This document shows positions 21,458 through 33,400 of a stretch of 64,000 nt of DNA, piece after piece. The number at the start of each line of letters is the position of its first letter. The first letter of the stretch is position 1. The notes below the pieces were generated by a model. It did no database searches, was not told where the DNA came from, and worked only from the letters and a program-made list of their open reading frames with translations. The position numbers were made by a program, and so were the translations under genes. The stretch comes from Caprella mutica (lineage: Eukaryota > Arthropoda > Malacostraca > Amphipoda > Caprellidae): assembly GCA_947561585.1 (NCBI GenBank), contig CANNZV010002562.1:1-64000 (forward strand). Reading direction: 5' to 3'.

Positions 21458-24400
21458 CTGTTAACAAGGAAAAATAAACGATAAATAATAACATCTGGAA
21501 TTATTTAGAATGAAAAACATATATTGATCATTGTTGAGTTGAAATTACAGTTAGAAATAAAGGGAGTACATTTCATTATCATCAGAGATAATTTAACATA
21601 GCTAATATTAGAAATAGTATTTAGTTCTGGCATATATTTCTGATGAAAACATTGTTACACAAGTTGGAGCGAAAGTCTGATAGATGGCGTTGTTAAACAT
21701 TATTTCCTGACAGATAACTAATCTCCAATAACTCTTACTATTTTACAGTTTAACTTAGTGAATAAATAACCATTTAAAGGAATATAGTGTAATTATATAC
21801 ATTAAATATTCTTTTCTGATGGTCAATATAGAAGCAGACTATGAAGACTTGTGAAAACTTTCAATTTAATACTAGATGGCACTTCCTCAAATTTATCACT
21901 CTTTAGCAATTACTATTTAGAATTCAGATGAGCAAAGTAATATAATATTAAATTTATTGTTTGCCAACACATTAGCTTATGTTAAATTTTAAGAAAGAGT
22001 AATCCATACAGAAATGATTCAAGAACTTCAGAGAGGATTTTCCATACAGATCAAATTATTTCAAATTGACGAAGAAAAGTCACACATACGATAAAACCAC
22101 TTATCCGGATCATTTTAATGTAATGTAATCTAGTGTTCATATCTTACCAATGGCACAAACTAACAGTCTGTAAGAATAAGCGGACCCCATTGTGTCCAAA
22201 ATTTCCCACCGACCACCCGGCGTTAAAGGTCCTCTCCACTCTAAATTTAAAAAATTCTGGTATTGCCTTAAATTTGTAGAACTAAGGTTATGTAACATAT
22301 CGCAGTAAACAGAATTTAAATCGATCAAGTATTCTGTTCACAATTAATTATATAAGAAATATTCGCATTTCGTTTTTTTCTCATTCTGAGATTCATAATT
22401 TCATTAGAAGAAAAAGCACCCATACTTGAGTAGGATGTTCGTTCGTATATACATATCGCATGCCTATTCAAAATTTCAAATCACAGATCTGCGTTCAAAT
22501 AGAAAGTGTATAAAAATTAACAGTTCTCAATATCGGAAAATGTTATGATATATGAAAACGGTTAGTAAGAAATGCTTAATTAGGTAGGACAATGAACCAA
22601 TTTTATTTTTCTTTACTAATTACCGAATGGGATATTTCGAATTAGTATATTTGTAAACTATGATTGTTCATGACTATAAAAAATATATTCATTGAGTAGA
22701 AGAAACTGGTATCCACAATGAATATATTTTTATAGTCATAAACAATCATAGTTTACAAATATACTGATTCGAAATATTCCATTCGGTAATTAGTAAAGAA
22801 AAATAAGCATCCGGTAATTGGTTCATTATCCTAATTGAATTCTTTAAATGGATCCATTGTCTTAGAACTACACTATTACGATAAATATTAAAGTGAATTT
22901 TATAATACCTACTGTAACTTACGTGGATAAGGCGAATTATGGATATGCTAAGACCGGCCTAGCTATGCTAGAGCCTATGTACCTATAATATTAAAGTAAG
23001 GTAACAGTAAGTCTGAGTAAGGCCGTGTTTGAACTATAGTTTGAGTCAGCTTTAATTGGTCCATACCTTACTTTACATCTGTCTCTCAGTGTCTGCATGA
23101 TATGTTGTTAAAAAATAGGTCATAAGAATTAGCCTAAGCTCTAATGCATGCTGAATGATGGGAAATTGAACATTGGTCAAAAATAAAGTCATATAGATAC
23201 AAAGTATAATATTAGCCCAAAGCTCAATTGATTCAATTCTCCAAATTATAGTACATTTTAAGTTAATGTACGAATACCTAATAGGAGTGCTGTGATATCA
23301 CGCTGAAATGGAAATTCAATCAAATTAATTAAAAAACATTCATTAAGTAGGCATGTGTCATTGTCAAGCATTTTTAGTTTGTTACAAAGTAACTCGATTA
23401 ACACAAAGATCATCTTGAGTGACAATACGGTACCGATAGCAATGATATCTATTGATTTCTATCAATCAGCTTTGTTATTGTTTTGATTTTTTTTCTTTGC
23501 TTGAAATTCAGAGGTGTAGTAGGAAGAACGGAAAAAAATCTTAAATTACAAATTATAATAAAACTATAGAACCAAATTTGAAATGGTTCGCAGTTTTATT
23601 ATAAGTAACATTAGTTCTAATGCATAGAGAAATAAAAAAATTAGAGTGGAGGGGACCTTTAACAAAACACCACAACATTTTTTCTACAAATAACACAGAA
23701 CCCCAGATTCTGCAGACTGGACCCGCGTTTTTGTTCCAACACAAACAACGCAAACTCGGCAGACACCGTGTCACCAGAATACAGTCTGGTCTCAGATTGT
23801 TAGAACCCTAATCTAACAAACAACCGGCAGCTACGCTTGTCCACTAAATAAACCACTTAGCTGTATTACAGGCGAAGAGAATCCACCCTCCAGTAACAAC
23901 TTTCCAAGCCTCAGATTCCAACAAAGAAACTCTAGCTAGTTTACAGAAAACGATTGACACAGAAACAATATTGGACAACCTTACGCTATGAACTCTCTAA
24001 TACTACTCCCTTCAAACCGACGCACCGTCAGATTAGCACTCAGGTACCAATATACAAAAATTGTCACCTAATTTTCCCCACACAGTCTAGAGAACACACG
24101 CCAACAACTGAACACACGCCAACAACTGAACACACGCCAACAACTGAACACACGCCAACAACTGAACACACGCCAACAACTGAACACACGCCAACAACTG
24201 AACACACGCCAACAACTGAACACACGCCAACAACTGAACACACGCCAACAACTGAATACACGCCAACAACTGAATACACGCCAACAACTGAGAAGCATCC
24301 CATACTAACGATTGGTTATCTCTCTCCAACTCCATGGTTCGCCTGAGAATTTCTTTTGGTGTCATTGACTGCAGCTTCACGTAGTTATGTAGGGGGTAGA

Positions 24401-27400
24401 TTGGATACTCAGCCGTCTGGAGACAATAAAAAAAAAGACATTAACAATATTGACAAACATTATTTCACTTCATTTTGCAACAAGGGTCCTAATTTCGTCG
24501 CATTCCTATAATTGTGTAGTAGATACCCTATAATTGTGTAGTAGATACCCTATAATTGTGTAGTAGATACCCTATAATTGTGTAGTAGATACCCTATAAT
24601 TAGGTAGTAGATACCCTATAATTAGGTAGTAGATACCCTATAATTAGGTAGTACCCTATAATTAGGTAGTACCCTATAATTGGGTAGTACCCTATAATTG
24701 GGTAGTACCCTATAATTGGGTAGTACCCTATAATTGGGTAGTACCCTATAATTGGGTAGTACCCTATAATTAGGTAGTACCCTATAATTGGGTAGTACCC
24801 TATAATTGGGTAGTACCCTATAATTGGGTAGTACCCTATAATTGGGTAGTACCCTATAATTGGGTAGTACCCTATAATTAGGTAGTACCCTATAATTAGG
24901 TAGTACCCTATAATTGGGTAGTACCCTATAATTGGGTAGTACCCTATAATTGGGTAGTACCCTATAATTAGGTAGTACCCTATAATTGGGTAGTACCCTA
25001 TAATTAGGTAGTACCCTATAATTGGGTAGTACCCTATAATTGGGTAGTACCCTATAATTGGGTAGTACCCTATAATTGGGTAGTACCCTATAATTGGGTA
25101 GTACCCTATAATTGGGTAGTACCCTATAATTGGGTAGTACCCTATAATTGGGTAGTACCCTATAATTGGGTAGTACCCTATAATTGGGTAGTACCCTATA
25201 ATTGGGTAGTACCCTATAATTGGGTAGTACCCTATAATTGGGTAGTACCCTATAATTAGGTAGTACCCTATAATTAGGTAGTACCCTATAATTGGGTAGT
25301 ACCCTATAATTTGGTAATGTCCTATAATTGGGTATTGTCTGATAGAGAAGATTGAAATATGCTACAATTTGATTGAGGTTGTAATTTTCATAAAAAAATC
25401 TTTTATATTGTAATTGTTATCTGCCTTGCAATTTTCATTTTCACTTCTGCCAATTCATTTTTTTCATTTGTGCCAAATTGACTTGGAAAGGTATGTAGTG
25501 CTTCATAACGAAGAACTACAGGATGGATCCGATGGAAGTGGAATATAAAATCACAATCGGACTTTGTGATATAAAGGATATGAATAGTGCAAGCAATTCT
25601 GAAGAGAAATTGAAACGCAAAAAATGAGTGGTGGGTAGAACTGTTCGGAGGAGGAAGGGCCTAGCCACAATTTATAAATTTAACGGCCAACGCGAAAAAC
25701 TGCCAGTCACTTAATGACAGTTTATATATTTTTTTGACATTTCTGAAAAATTATTTAGTTACATTATTAGAACAATTTGATTTATAAAAAATGTCGTTAA
25801 TCCTTCGTAGATGTTTTATTCGTTTTTTACAGAACTCATTATATAGATATTGGATTCTTATTGACGGGAACAATATAGCCTTTGGTTCTGAAGAAAAGGT
25901 TAAACCACGTGTACTGATTTGTGATTACTAGCTTATTAACTATTCTCACAATTATATAACTTAAAATAAAGTGAATGATAAGCAGATCGTTCAGTGATTT
26001 TTTTTTCAATTTTTACCGATTTTTTTAGCTACTTTAGTTCCCTAGTAAACATTCCAAAGAAAACGTACAAAAAGTTACATTTTGATGTGACAACTATAAG
26101 TCAGTGTGGGGGGGGGGGGTCGAAAGATAGGGTGTGCCACAGTAACCCCCCCCCCCCTGCTATCTGGGCTTAGCTTGGGGGACCTTTGAGTTCTCTGGCA
26201 GGGGGAAAAAAGCTCCCCTTTTTCTTGTGTGTTTTTGTAATTTTACTTAATTTACTCCATTACCTCGGTAACTCTTTTACTAAAATTCCCCACGAAAAGT
26301 TTATAGACTCAATGGGGGTTGGTCCTACAGAAAAATTTATAGAAGCCAGTATGTTCAGCTCAAAATTACCCAGATCGTCAAGTGAACTGGTTTTTCGACT
26401 CTACGGGGGAGGGGGACCCCAAAATGAAAACTTTACAGGAGCAACTTCAAAGATTTGGAGCAATTTACACCTTAAGTCAAAATCTCAGCGCAATCGGACC
26501 ATTATTACTGGCAGCTAGCAAAAACACTGAACGATCCCCTTAAATAAACTGTGTTATGGTTCTAGGTATATTCCACTCCTGTGAACAATTAATTGACTTA
26601 CATCTACTAAAGAGCTGAAGGGCAAATCTCTGACGTCAGAAATAAATTAAATTTGATGGACTAGAAGGAGCAGTCAGAAGATAAATTGGCTCCTTTATCA
26701 AAATAATATAAACATGTCATTGACAATGCTCATGAATAGCTATTTATTGAATGCAGTAATTACTTAGGAATGTGACTACAAAAGACACAAGCACTGGTTG
26801 CTGAACTCACGGATGAAAGAGAAAAATAAAGAAGTGGACAGTAAATGAAGCCAACGCGTCAACCAAAACGAAAATCTAAGATCTCGTAGTTGATGAGCAT
26901 ATCATTATTATAACTAGAGGTTTATCAAAAACCATACAGCTGACAACAAAAGTAAATTAAATGAAAGTGACTGGAAGAAGCAGTCAGAAAGGTATTGGAA
27001 TCCATGATCCAAATCACCTACCACCGTCAGTGACAAATGAAACCTACAAGTCTACCTAATACAAATTCTAAGGAGCTCACAGTTGAAGAACATAAGCCTA
27101 GTGCTATCCTCTTCAATTGCATTTAGCAGTTTATGAATGATAAACATGGAATAAGAAAAAACACAATCCAAATTACAACAGTTTGGAGCCAAAGGGACGC
27201 TACCCCCTTCTCTTCCATTCATCATATATTAAAGTTTAAATTCGATATGACTAAAATGCAAATTACTTAGTATTATACAAAATGTTAACAAAAATTAATA
27301 TTAATGACTAACCAACCTAACCCGTAAAGTGGGCTGGAACTTACCGGGGTGGAATGTACCGGTCACCGTGTGTTATATATTGATTACATTTTCATTATTC

Positions 27401-30400
27401 ATGTCATTAACACCTTCATTTATATGTAAAAAGAATTATTAATTAATATCCAATCCAATTAGATCGAGAGAAATAGTTAAAGAATTAGTTAGGTAGTTAT
27501 CCATGTGACAGATAACTACACCCTACAATATAGAAGATGATTAAAATATAAGCAGTGCGGAGTTTTACTATAGAGCCACTGTATTTCAGTTAGAATAAGA
27601 TGCACTGACTGACTAAGATTATGAGTGGTAGTACTCACGAGACCAGTTTTCTCATCATAGGGAGACAGTAGCAACTGGCTGTTGAGTCTTCGCCACCTCA
27701 GTCTGTGTGCAGGTTGCTCTGCACTCTTTGCGTATGCTCTATTGTCGTGGAACAACTGAGGGAGATTAGACAGTGTCTTAAAACGTTGACTACATATGCT
27801 CAAAGCGCAGTCTAACCAAACTAACTTTTCCAAAGTTACAAAGTTTTTGTTATTGTCTCTGTCTGTATCACATGTGTCACGACAGCGAGAGGAGCTGAGT
27901 ATCTCTGTGTGTACCTACTAATATTGTCACAGTGGTATAATTGTAGTACACATTGTCACAATTTAATTCGAGTTTGAAATATTGACAATAGTATATACTT
28001 ATACCATTAGGTCTATCAGTAATATACATAGTGGTACAAATGTGTACCAATATGCAGTCAATGTGTTAGGATACACAGACATGAGAGAACCTTTGGAAGT
28101 ATTGAATGTACAAATCAGGAGCTGTTGAATAACTCTCCTGATTCAGAATTGCCTTTTTTCCTATTACGAATTCACTCACTGATATCAGTTCGTTCCTGAG
28201 GACTTTCTGTCTTCGTGCTCGTGAACTTGGGTCCAAGCTGTCCTTTTGGCCTGGAGCTGTTGAAATCAAGGACGCCAGGCAGAATCGGATCTGGAACAAG
28301 CAATTCGGTTACTAGCTATTTGATGGGTTCACCGAATAACCTACGACAAAAAATCGATTAGAAATACTGAAATTAAAGTAATTACCAGGTAGTTCGATTC
28401 TGAAATGAAAAGAATTACCAGGTAGTTCCAAGTGCACAGTCAACAGCACATGAAGTACAGCTTCGATTAATTTCACTCAATCAAAATTGAAACATCTAGA
28501 TTACTATCATCAGATAACAGAATTTAAACATATCTACAGTACTGCTTCGGATCAATCTTGTGGAATAGACTACATTATAGTTGCTATACAAATGGAAACT
28601 ATTGTTTCTGGTCATGACACAAAAAATTAAACACTACACTCAAAATTTTATAATATTGCAGACGTAAATCTATCCATTCTCTCTTAGTTCTTTTAATACC
28701 ACATGTTACATATTCTATCAAATATCAATTATCTCCACGTATAGTAAGTCACATTTCTTGCTATTGAATATTTGAATTCCTGTTAGTACGTAACATCACA
28801 AATTTATGAAAAAAATTTATATTCTCAGAACTTACACGCAGAACAACTACTACAACCGAGCATTTCGTATAACTTACCAAATGTGACAATAAATATCGAA
28901 TAAAATGTTTTAGGTAGAAATATAATCAAACAGACCTTATTAATGCGAGCCAAATCCTCATTGCTGACGGATATGTCAAACTTGAGTTCTATGTCCTGAT
29001 CAGGGTACATGGGCCTGTCCGTGTCCTTAGTTTCAGGTCCCAGACCACAGAGTGCCCCAATGTACTCGCTGCAGTCTGGAGTCACCCTGAGGAGAGCCGT
29101 GGGACAGAAGGTCAGACAGCAGAGACTCAGTATGCCGGGGATAGGGGGCATGATAGTGGTGTTGCGTACCATCAGGCTGCTCTCGCTAGCAGAAAGCGAA
29201 ACAAACGACGCAACCTGAAACAGCATACAACGAAACGCTGAAAACAAACAAAATAAGAATGGACTAGCTAAATTTAACACATTCAATGAAAGAGATGGTT
29301 TTAATATGGAAGTCAAGACACCACCTGATAGCTTGGTCATGACTCTCCCTCACCTCACCTCTACACTAACCACCATTACCACGTTATAACTAATACATCA
29401 CGCTTTGTCAATGGATGAGGTAAGATATAGTTGAAAATCAGTACTAAGACAAAATGCCTACGGAAAAACGCCTAACGGATTAAATGCCTAACGTACAAAA
29501 TATATAAATTTAGATAATAAATAATGACGTAAAAGAATAAATTCATATTTAAATAAAAGGATCGAACAGAAATGAAATAATTATTGGAAAATAAAGAACG
29601 TTTTACATTATATTGTAATAAACTTTCTCATTGGACAACCATCAAATAATATTTTATATAATCTATGAAAAACCCTTTATGTAACACAAACTTTGGTAAA
29701 ACGACGAATAGGGCAAACTTTTTTTAAACTATGGAAAATAGAGGAAGAGGATTGTATTAAATTGATTTGTTAAATTGAATAAACACTTCAGTAATAAATC
29801 ACAAAACAGCGAAATTTGACAGTGTTTACACTAAGTACGTTGAGTTACAAATATTCAAGTGAAATTTGTCAATGAATGATGAGAGCTCTTTGTTTCCACA
29901 ATTGGTCTCTCTATTCAAAATGATGAATCTTTTTCCAATATTCCCATAATGAAGATAAGTTTACAATACATTTTAGGCATTTTGTCCGCCTACGTTGAAA
30001 ATCAAGGAGCATTGCACAAATTTTAATGCTGTTCTGAATTTAGCTTTTATACATTCGATTGAAGAAGGAAAGAGTCATATATGCTTGCTTCTTTAAGCAA
30101 GTCATTTCTCTATTAGGTTTCAACCTCTCTCTTTCTTGTACGATTTGCTCTGTTTGGCAATATTTATTTTAGTAGGGGTTTAACGTCTGCTTCGGAACCA
30201 AAGGCCATATTGCTGACGTCAAAAGGAAAATAAATACAAGGGACTGGAAGAAGCAGTCAGAGAGGAAAGTAGCTCCATGAACAAAGTCACTTACCACCGT
30301 CGGTGACAATGCTCATGGATGCAGAAAAGCTACTTCGTGAATGCAGTCACTTACCAAGGAATGTGACGAAACGGGACACAAGCACCGGTGGGTGCACTCA

Positions 30401-33400
30401 CGGATGGAAGAGGAAAATGAAGAGGTGATAGTAAATGAAGCCTACGAGTCTACCTAACACAAAATCTAAGACCTCGTAGTTGAAGAGCATAACCCTAGCG
30501 CTATCCTCTAAAACTGCAAGTAGCGTTAAAAAAATGATAAACATGGTAAAAATGAAAAAAGACAATCCATAATCCAATTTACAACAGTTCGGGGCCCAAG
30601 GGACGCCACCCCCCTTCTCTTCCATTCACCACAGACAGCTTTAGGATAGAGCCCCTGGGGGCCTGTTCGGCAATAGTCCGCTGTCGAGTGTCTAAAAGGT
30701 GGATATAACGGATCTCTTTACTTTTACGGTCCGTGAAAAAAGTTCGTTGAGTAAATGTAAATATAAGAAGCTCGGACCGTAAAGGTGAATCAGAAAAAAA
30801 AGGTTCGGATCGTAGAAGTAAATAAAAAAGTTTGGACGGTAAAAGAAAGTAAATTAAAATTTCGGACCGTAAAGTAAACATACTAGACTTCTTTATTATT
30901 AAATATCATGAATTAAAACCAATCAATTGTCCGCAGTTTTGTATTGGCATTTGTCATTCACAGGAACGTTGATGGAGAAGGAGTATTCGTGCCAAAGAGC
31001 CTTTACTTATTGAAGCAAATAAAACTTGTCAATGTAAATATTTAATTAGTTTCCCTATTTAGTTTTATACCAATGCAACCGTGGATAGGGCAAGGAAAGA
31101 GATCCACAGTCCAGGTCACAACCGATGAATCATTGAGGTGAGTCTCGGCTAAATAATCAGAAGGAAACGACTCTGGAGCTGTGTATGGGAATATCTTTTA
31201 ACCAAACTTCTTTTAACCAAACTGCACTGTAAGTTCACAGGTATCGACCACATAAATATTATATCTTGTTCAAGATTTCGATTCATTGCAAAGCCTCTTT
31301 TTCATGCAGCACTGAATGCGAATATGATTTATCATCTAAATTTAGTGTTTGGAAAAACTCAACAAAGATGACTAGAAAATAATGAAAATTATTTTGAAAC
31401 TCTCGACATAAATGGTCGTTATGTAGCTTGAAGTACTGCACATTTGGGATTGTTTAATGACCTGGCAGAGGGATTCGGTGAGCAGCGCGAAACCCCTTTA
31501 ACACATAAGATGTTTTTTTTGGGCTGCGGTGTAATCGTTATATTTTATATAGAAAGTCGTCTTTAACGAGAATGGTTGAGGTGTAAACATTGATGAATTC
31601 ACCTCCTCTGACACTCGCAGCCAATTCTGAGTACGATTTACAAATGTCACAGACCAATAACCTGTGGTTGAAGGAAAGGATAGGAGGCCCTCTGTAACAA
31701 TGAATGGTTTTAGAAGATAAACCTCATTTGTGGAACTGAATTGAAAACCATAAAATTTTCAAGAGAGGATGATCACAATATTTGAACTGATGTGAAGTCA
31801 TTCCTGGCCTTTTTCCACAACCCTTGATATTGTGCGTGATCGGAATATTCATCCTCGAAAAATTCAACCTTTCAACTCAAAATAATCAATTTTAATAGAG
31901 CTATAGTTTTGTGTTGAATGTTTTGATATAAATTTTAAAGTAGTTTAGTTTATGTAGGTGATAGACTGATAGTACATAGTTAATATATTTTTTACCGTTA
32001 GTTTGTTGTATTAAGCTTGGTATATAATCGTAAATATAATTTAATCCTTTAGCGAGCCATTATTTTTGTTTTTCTGACTTTGAATAAAATATTTGATAAC
32101 TTTTTTTAGAGTTTAAACATCAGTGAGGATATAAAAATCATTTGATGAGAATTAATTTAAATTATTAAAAATAAATTGAAGAGGACACATATGCCCAGTT
32201 GGTCCCATAGGACTACTAAATGAAAGGAGACACGAGTATCCACCTGGTCACTAAAGGGTTAAGTAAAATGTTTGGTGCCTCAGATACATACGTACACTCT
32301 ACAAGCGGAGCGCCATTACTGTGATATGTTGTTTGTTTGAAGTGTGTTTGTGCCCTTAGCATTCTTACCAACAGAAGATGTTGTTTGCGATTACGAATAT
32401 TTATACGAGGATAACTGTGTACCAATTGAGTTTATTAACACAAAATTTAGAAGAGGAAACCAACGCGAAAAATAGTTATAACCAGTTGAGTTTTGGAATG
32501 TTCAAGACAGAGTATTACTGATTTAGCAGTGAGCTATCAATGATCCAGAAGTTTTCCACTCCTCAATGAGAGCAACAATTACGGGCGAGCATCCTATTAT
32601 TAACTCAAAACTAAAATAAAAGATAGGTGACACCGAGTGAAAGCCAAAAATATCGAGATATTGGATAAAAAATGAAAAGCTACTATTGCAGTACACTCCT
32701 AATGAATGATTTTTGCATTACAGAATAATTCTAGCTTGCTATAGTTTACATATTTGATTAAGTTATATTTATTAATTTATTTTAATTAACATATATAAAT
32801 AACAGAATTAATTTTTCATCAACAGTTACAACTGCTGGTCATGTTATTTTCATATAAAAATATCTTCAATATACTGAATATATCTTTCTTTGTATTGCTA
32901 ATTTGAGTAAAATTAGCTGAATGGACGAATTTTCCTACCACCGATAGTGTGTAAGGATGTTACCATTACTGATAGCTTGCCAACATACGATTTGTAGTTT
33001 TTCAAGCCGTGTCTGAATCTTGAGAGAAGTCGCTTGAAAGATCTTGTGTATTGTCAGGGTTTCAAACTGACATTATCTAAATATACAGGGTGTCCCAAAA
33101 AAAAAAACGATACCCAAATTTCAAAGGCTGTAATTCATAAACTATTGAACTTACTAAGAATTGGAAAATCACATTCTGTTTCTCAATATTTTTTTCTATC
33201 TCTGTACAAAATATCAGATGAATCGATTCAACAGTTTTCTTGTAGCTATATTTTTTAGTGACCGATACCAAAAACTTGCTTGCGCACTTTCAGTAAAACA
33301 CTTATTTCACAGTTCGAATTGTTAAAGAAGCACTTACAGAAAATTTGCAAATCACTGCAATAAAAAGTGGATTAAATGTTACTAAATCTACATTCAACAG

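Noticed and set aside
22140..23800. Open minus-strand stretch on both sides of the piggyBac insertion that rejoins across TTAA and ends at a consensus donor (GGTAAGATATG), as an extra spindle-E exon split by the transposon
   Set aside because: In the open frame the leftover TG plus the A that starts the last exon makes a TGA stop, and no clean acceptor gives a compatible entry phase. Composition is unusual, so I left it as unexplained intron.
24281..24305. GTATGG at 24305 as the donor of spindle-E exon 16
   Set aside because: It would leave phase 0, while the terminal exon needs two carried-over bases; the terminal exon in phase 0 hits a stop after three codons.
24510..25335. Telomeric (TTAGG)n or CRISPR-like array
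   Set aside because: ATTAGG occurs only as a variant of ATTGGG inside an 18-bp unit, and there are no spacers; it is a plain minisatellite. The same applies to the other arrays.
25523..25630. Short plus-strand frame MDPMEVEYKITIGL as a small gene
   Set aside because: Only about 34 codons, no splice or conservation evidence, in the middle of a spindle-E intron.
28825..28935. Extension of spindle-E exon 13 through the open frame to 28825
   Set aside because: The family-like sequence stops at DLARINK and exon 14 continues it in phase; the downstream residues look like translated intron.
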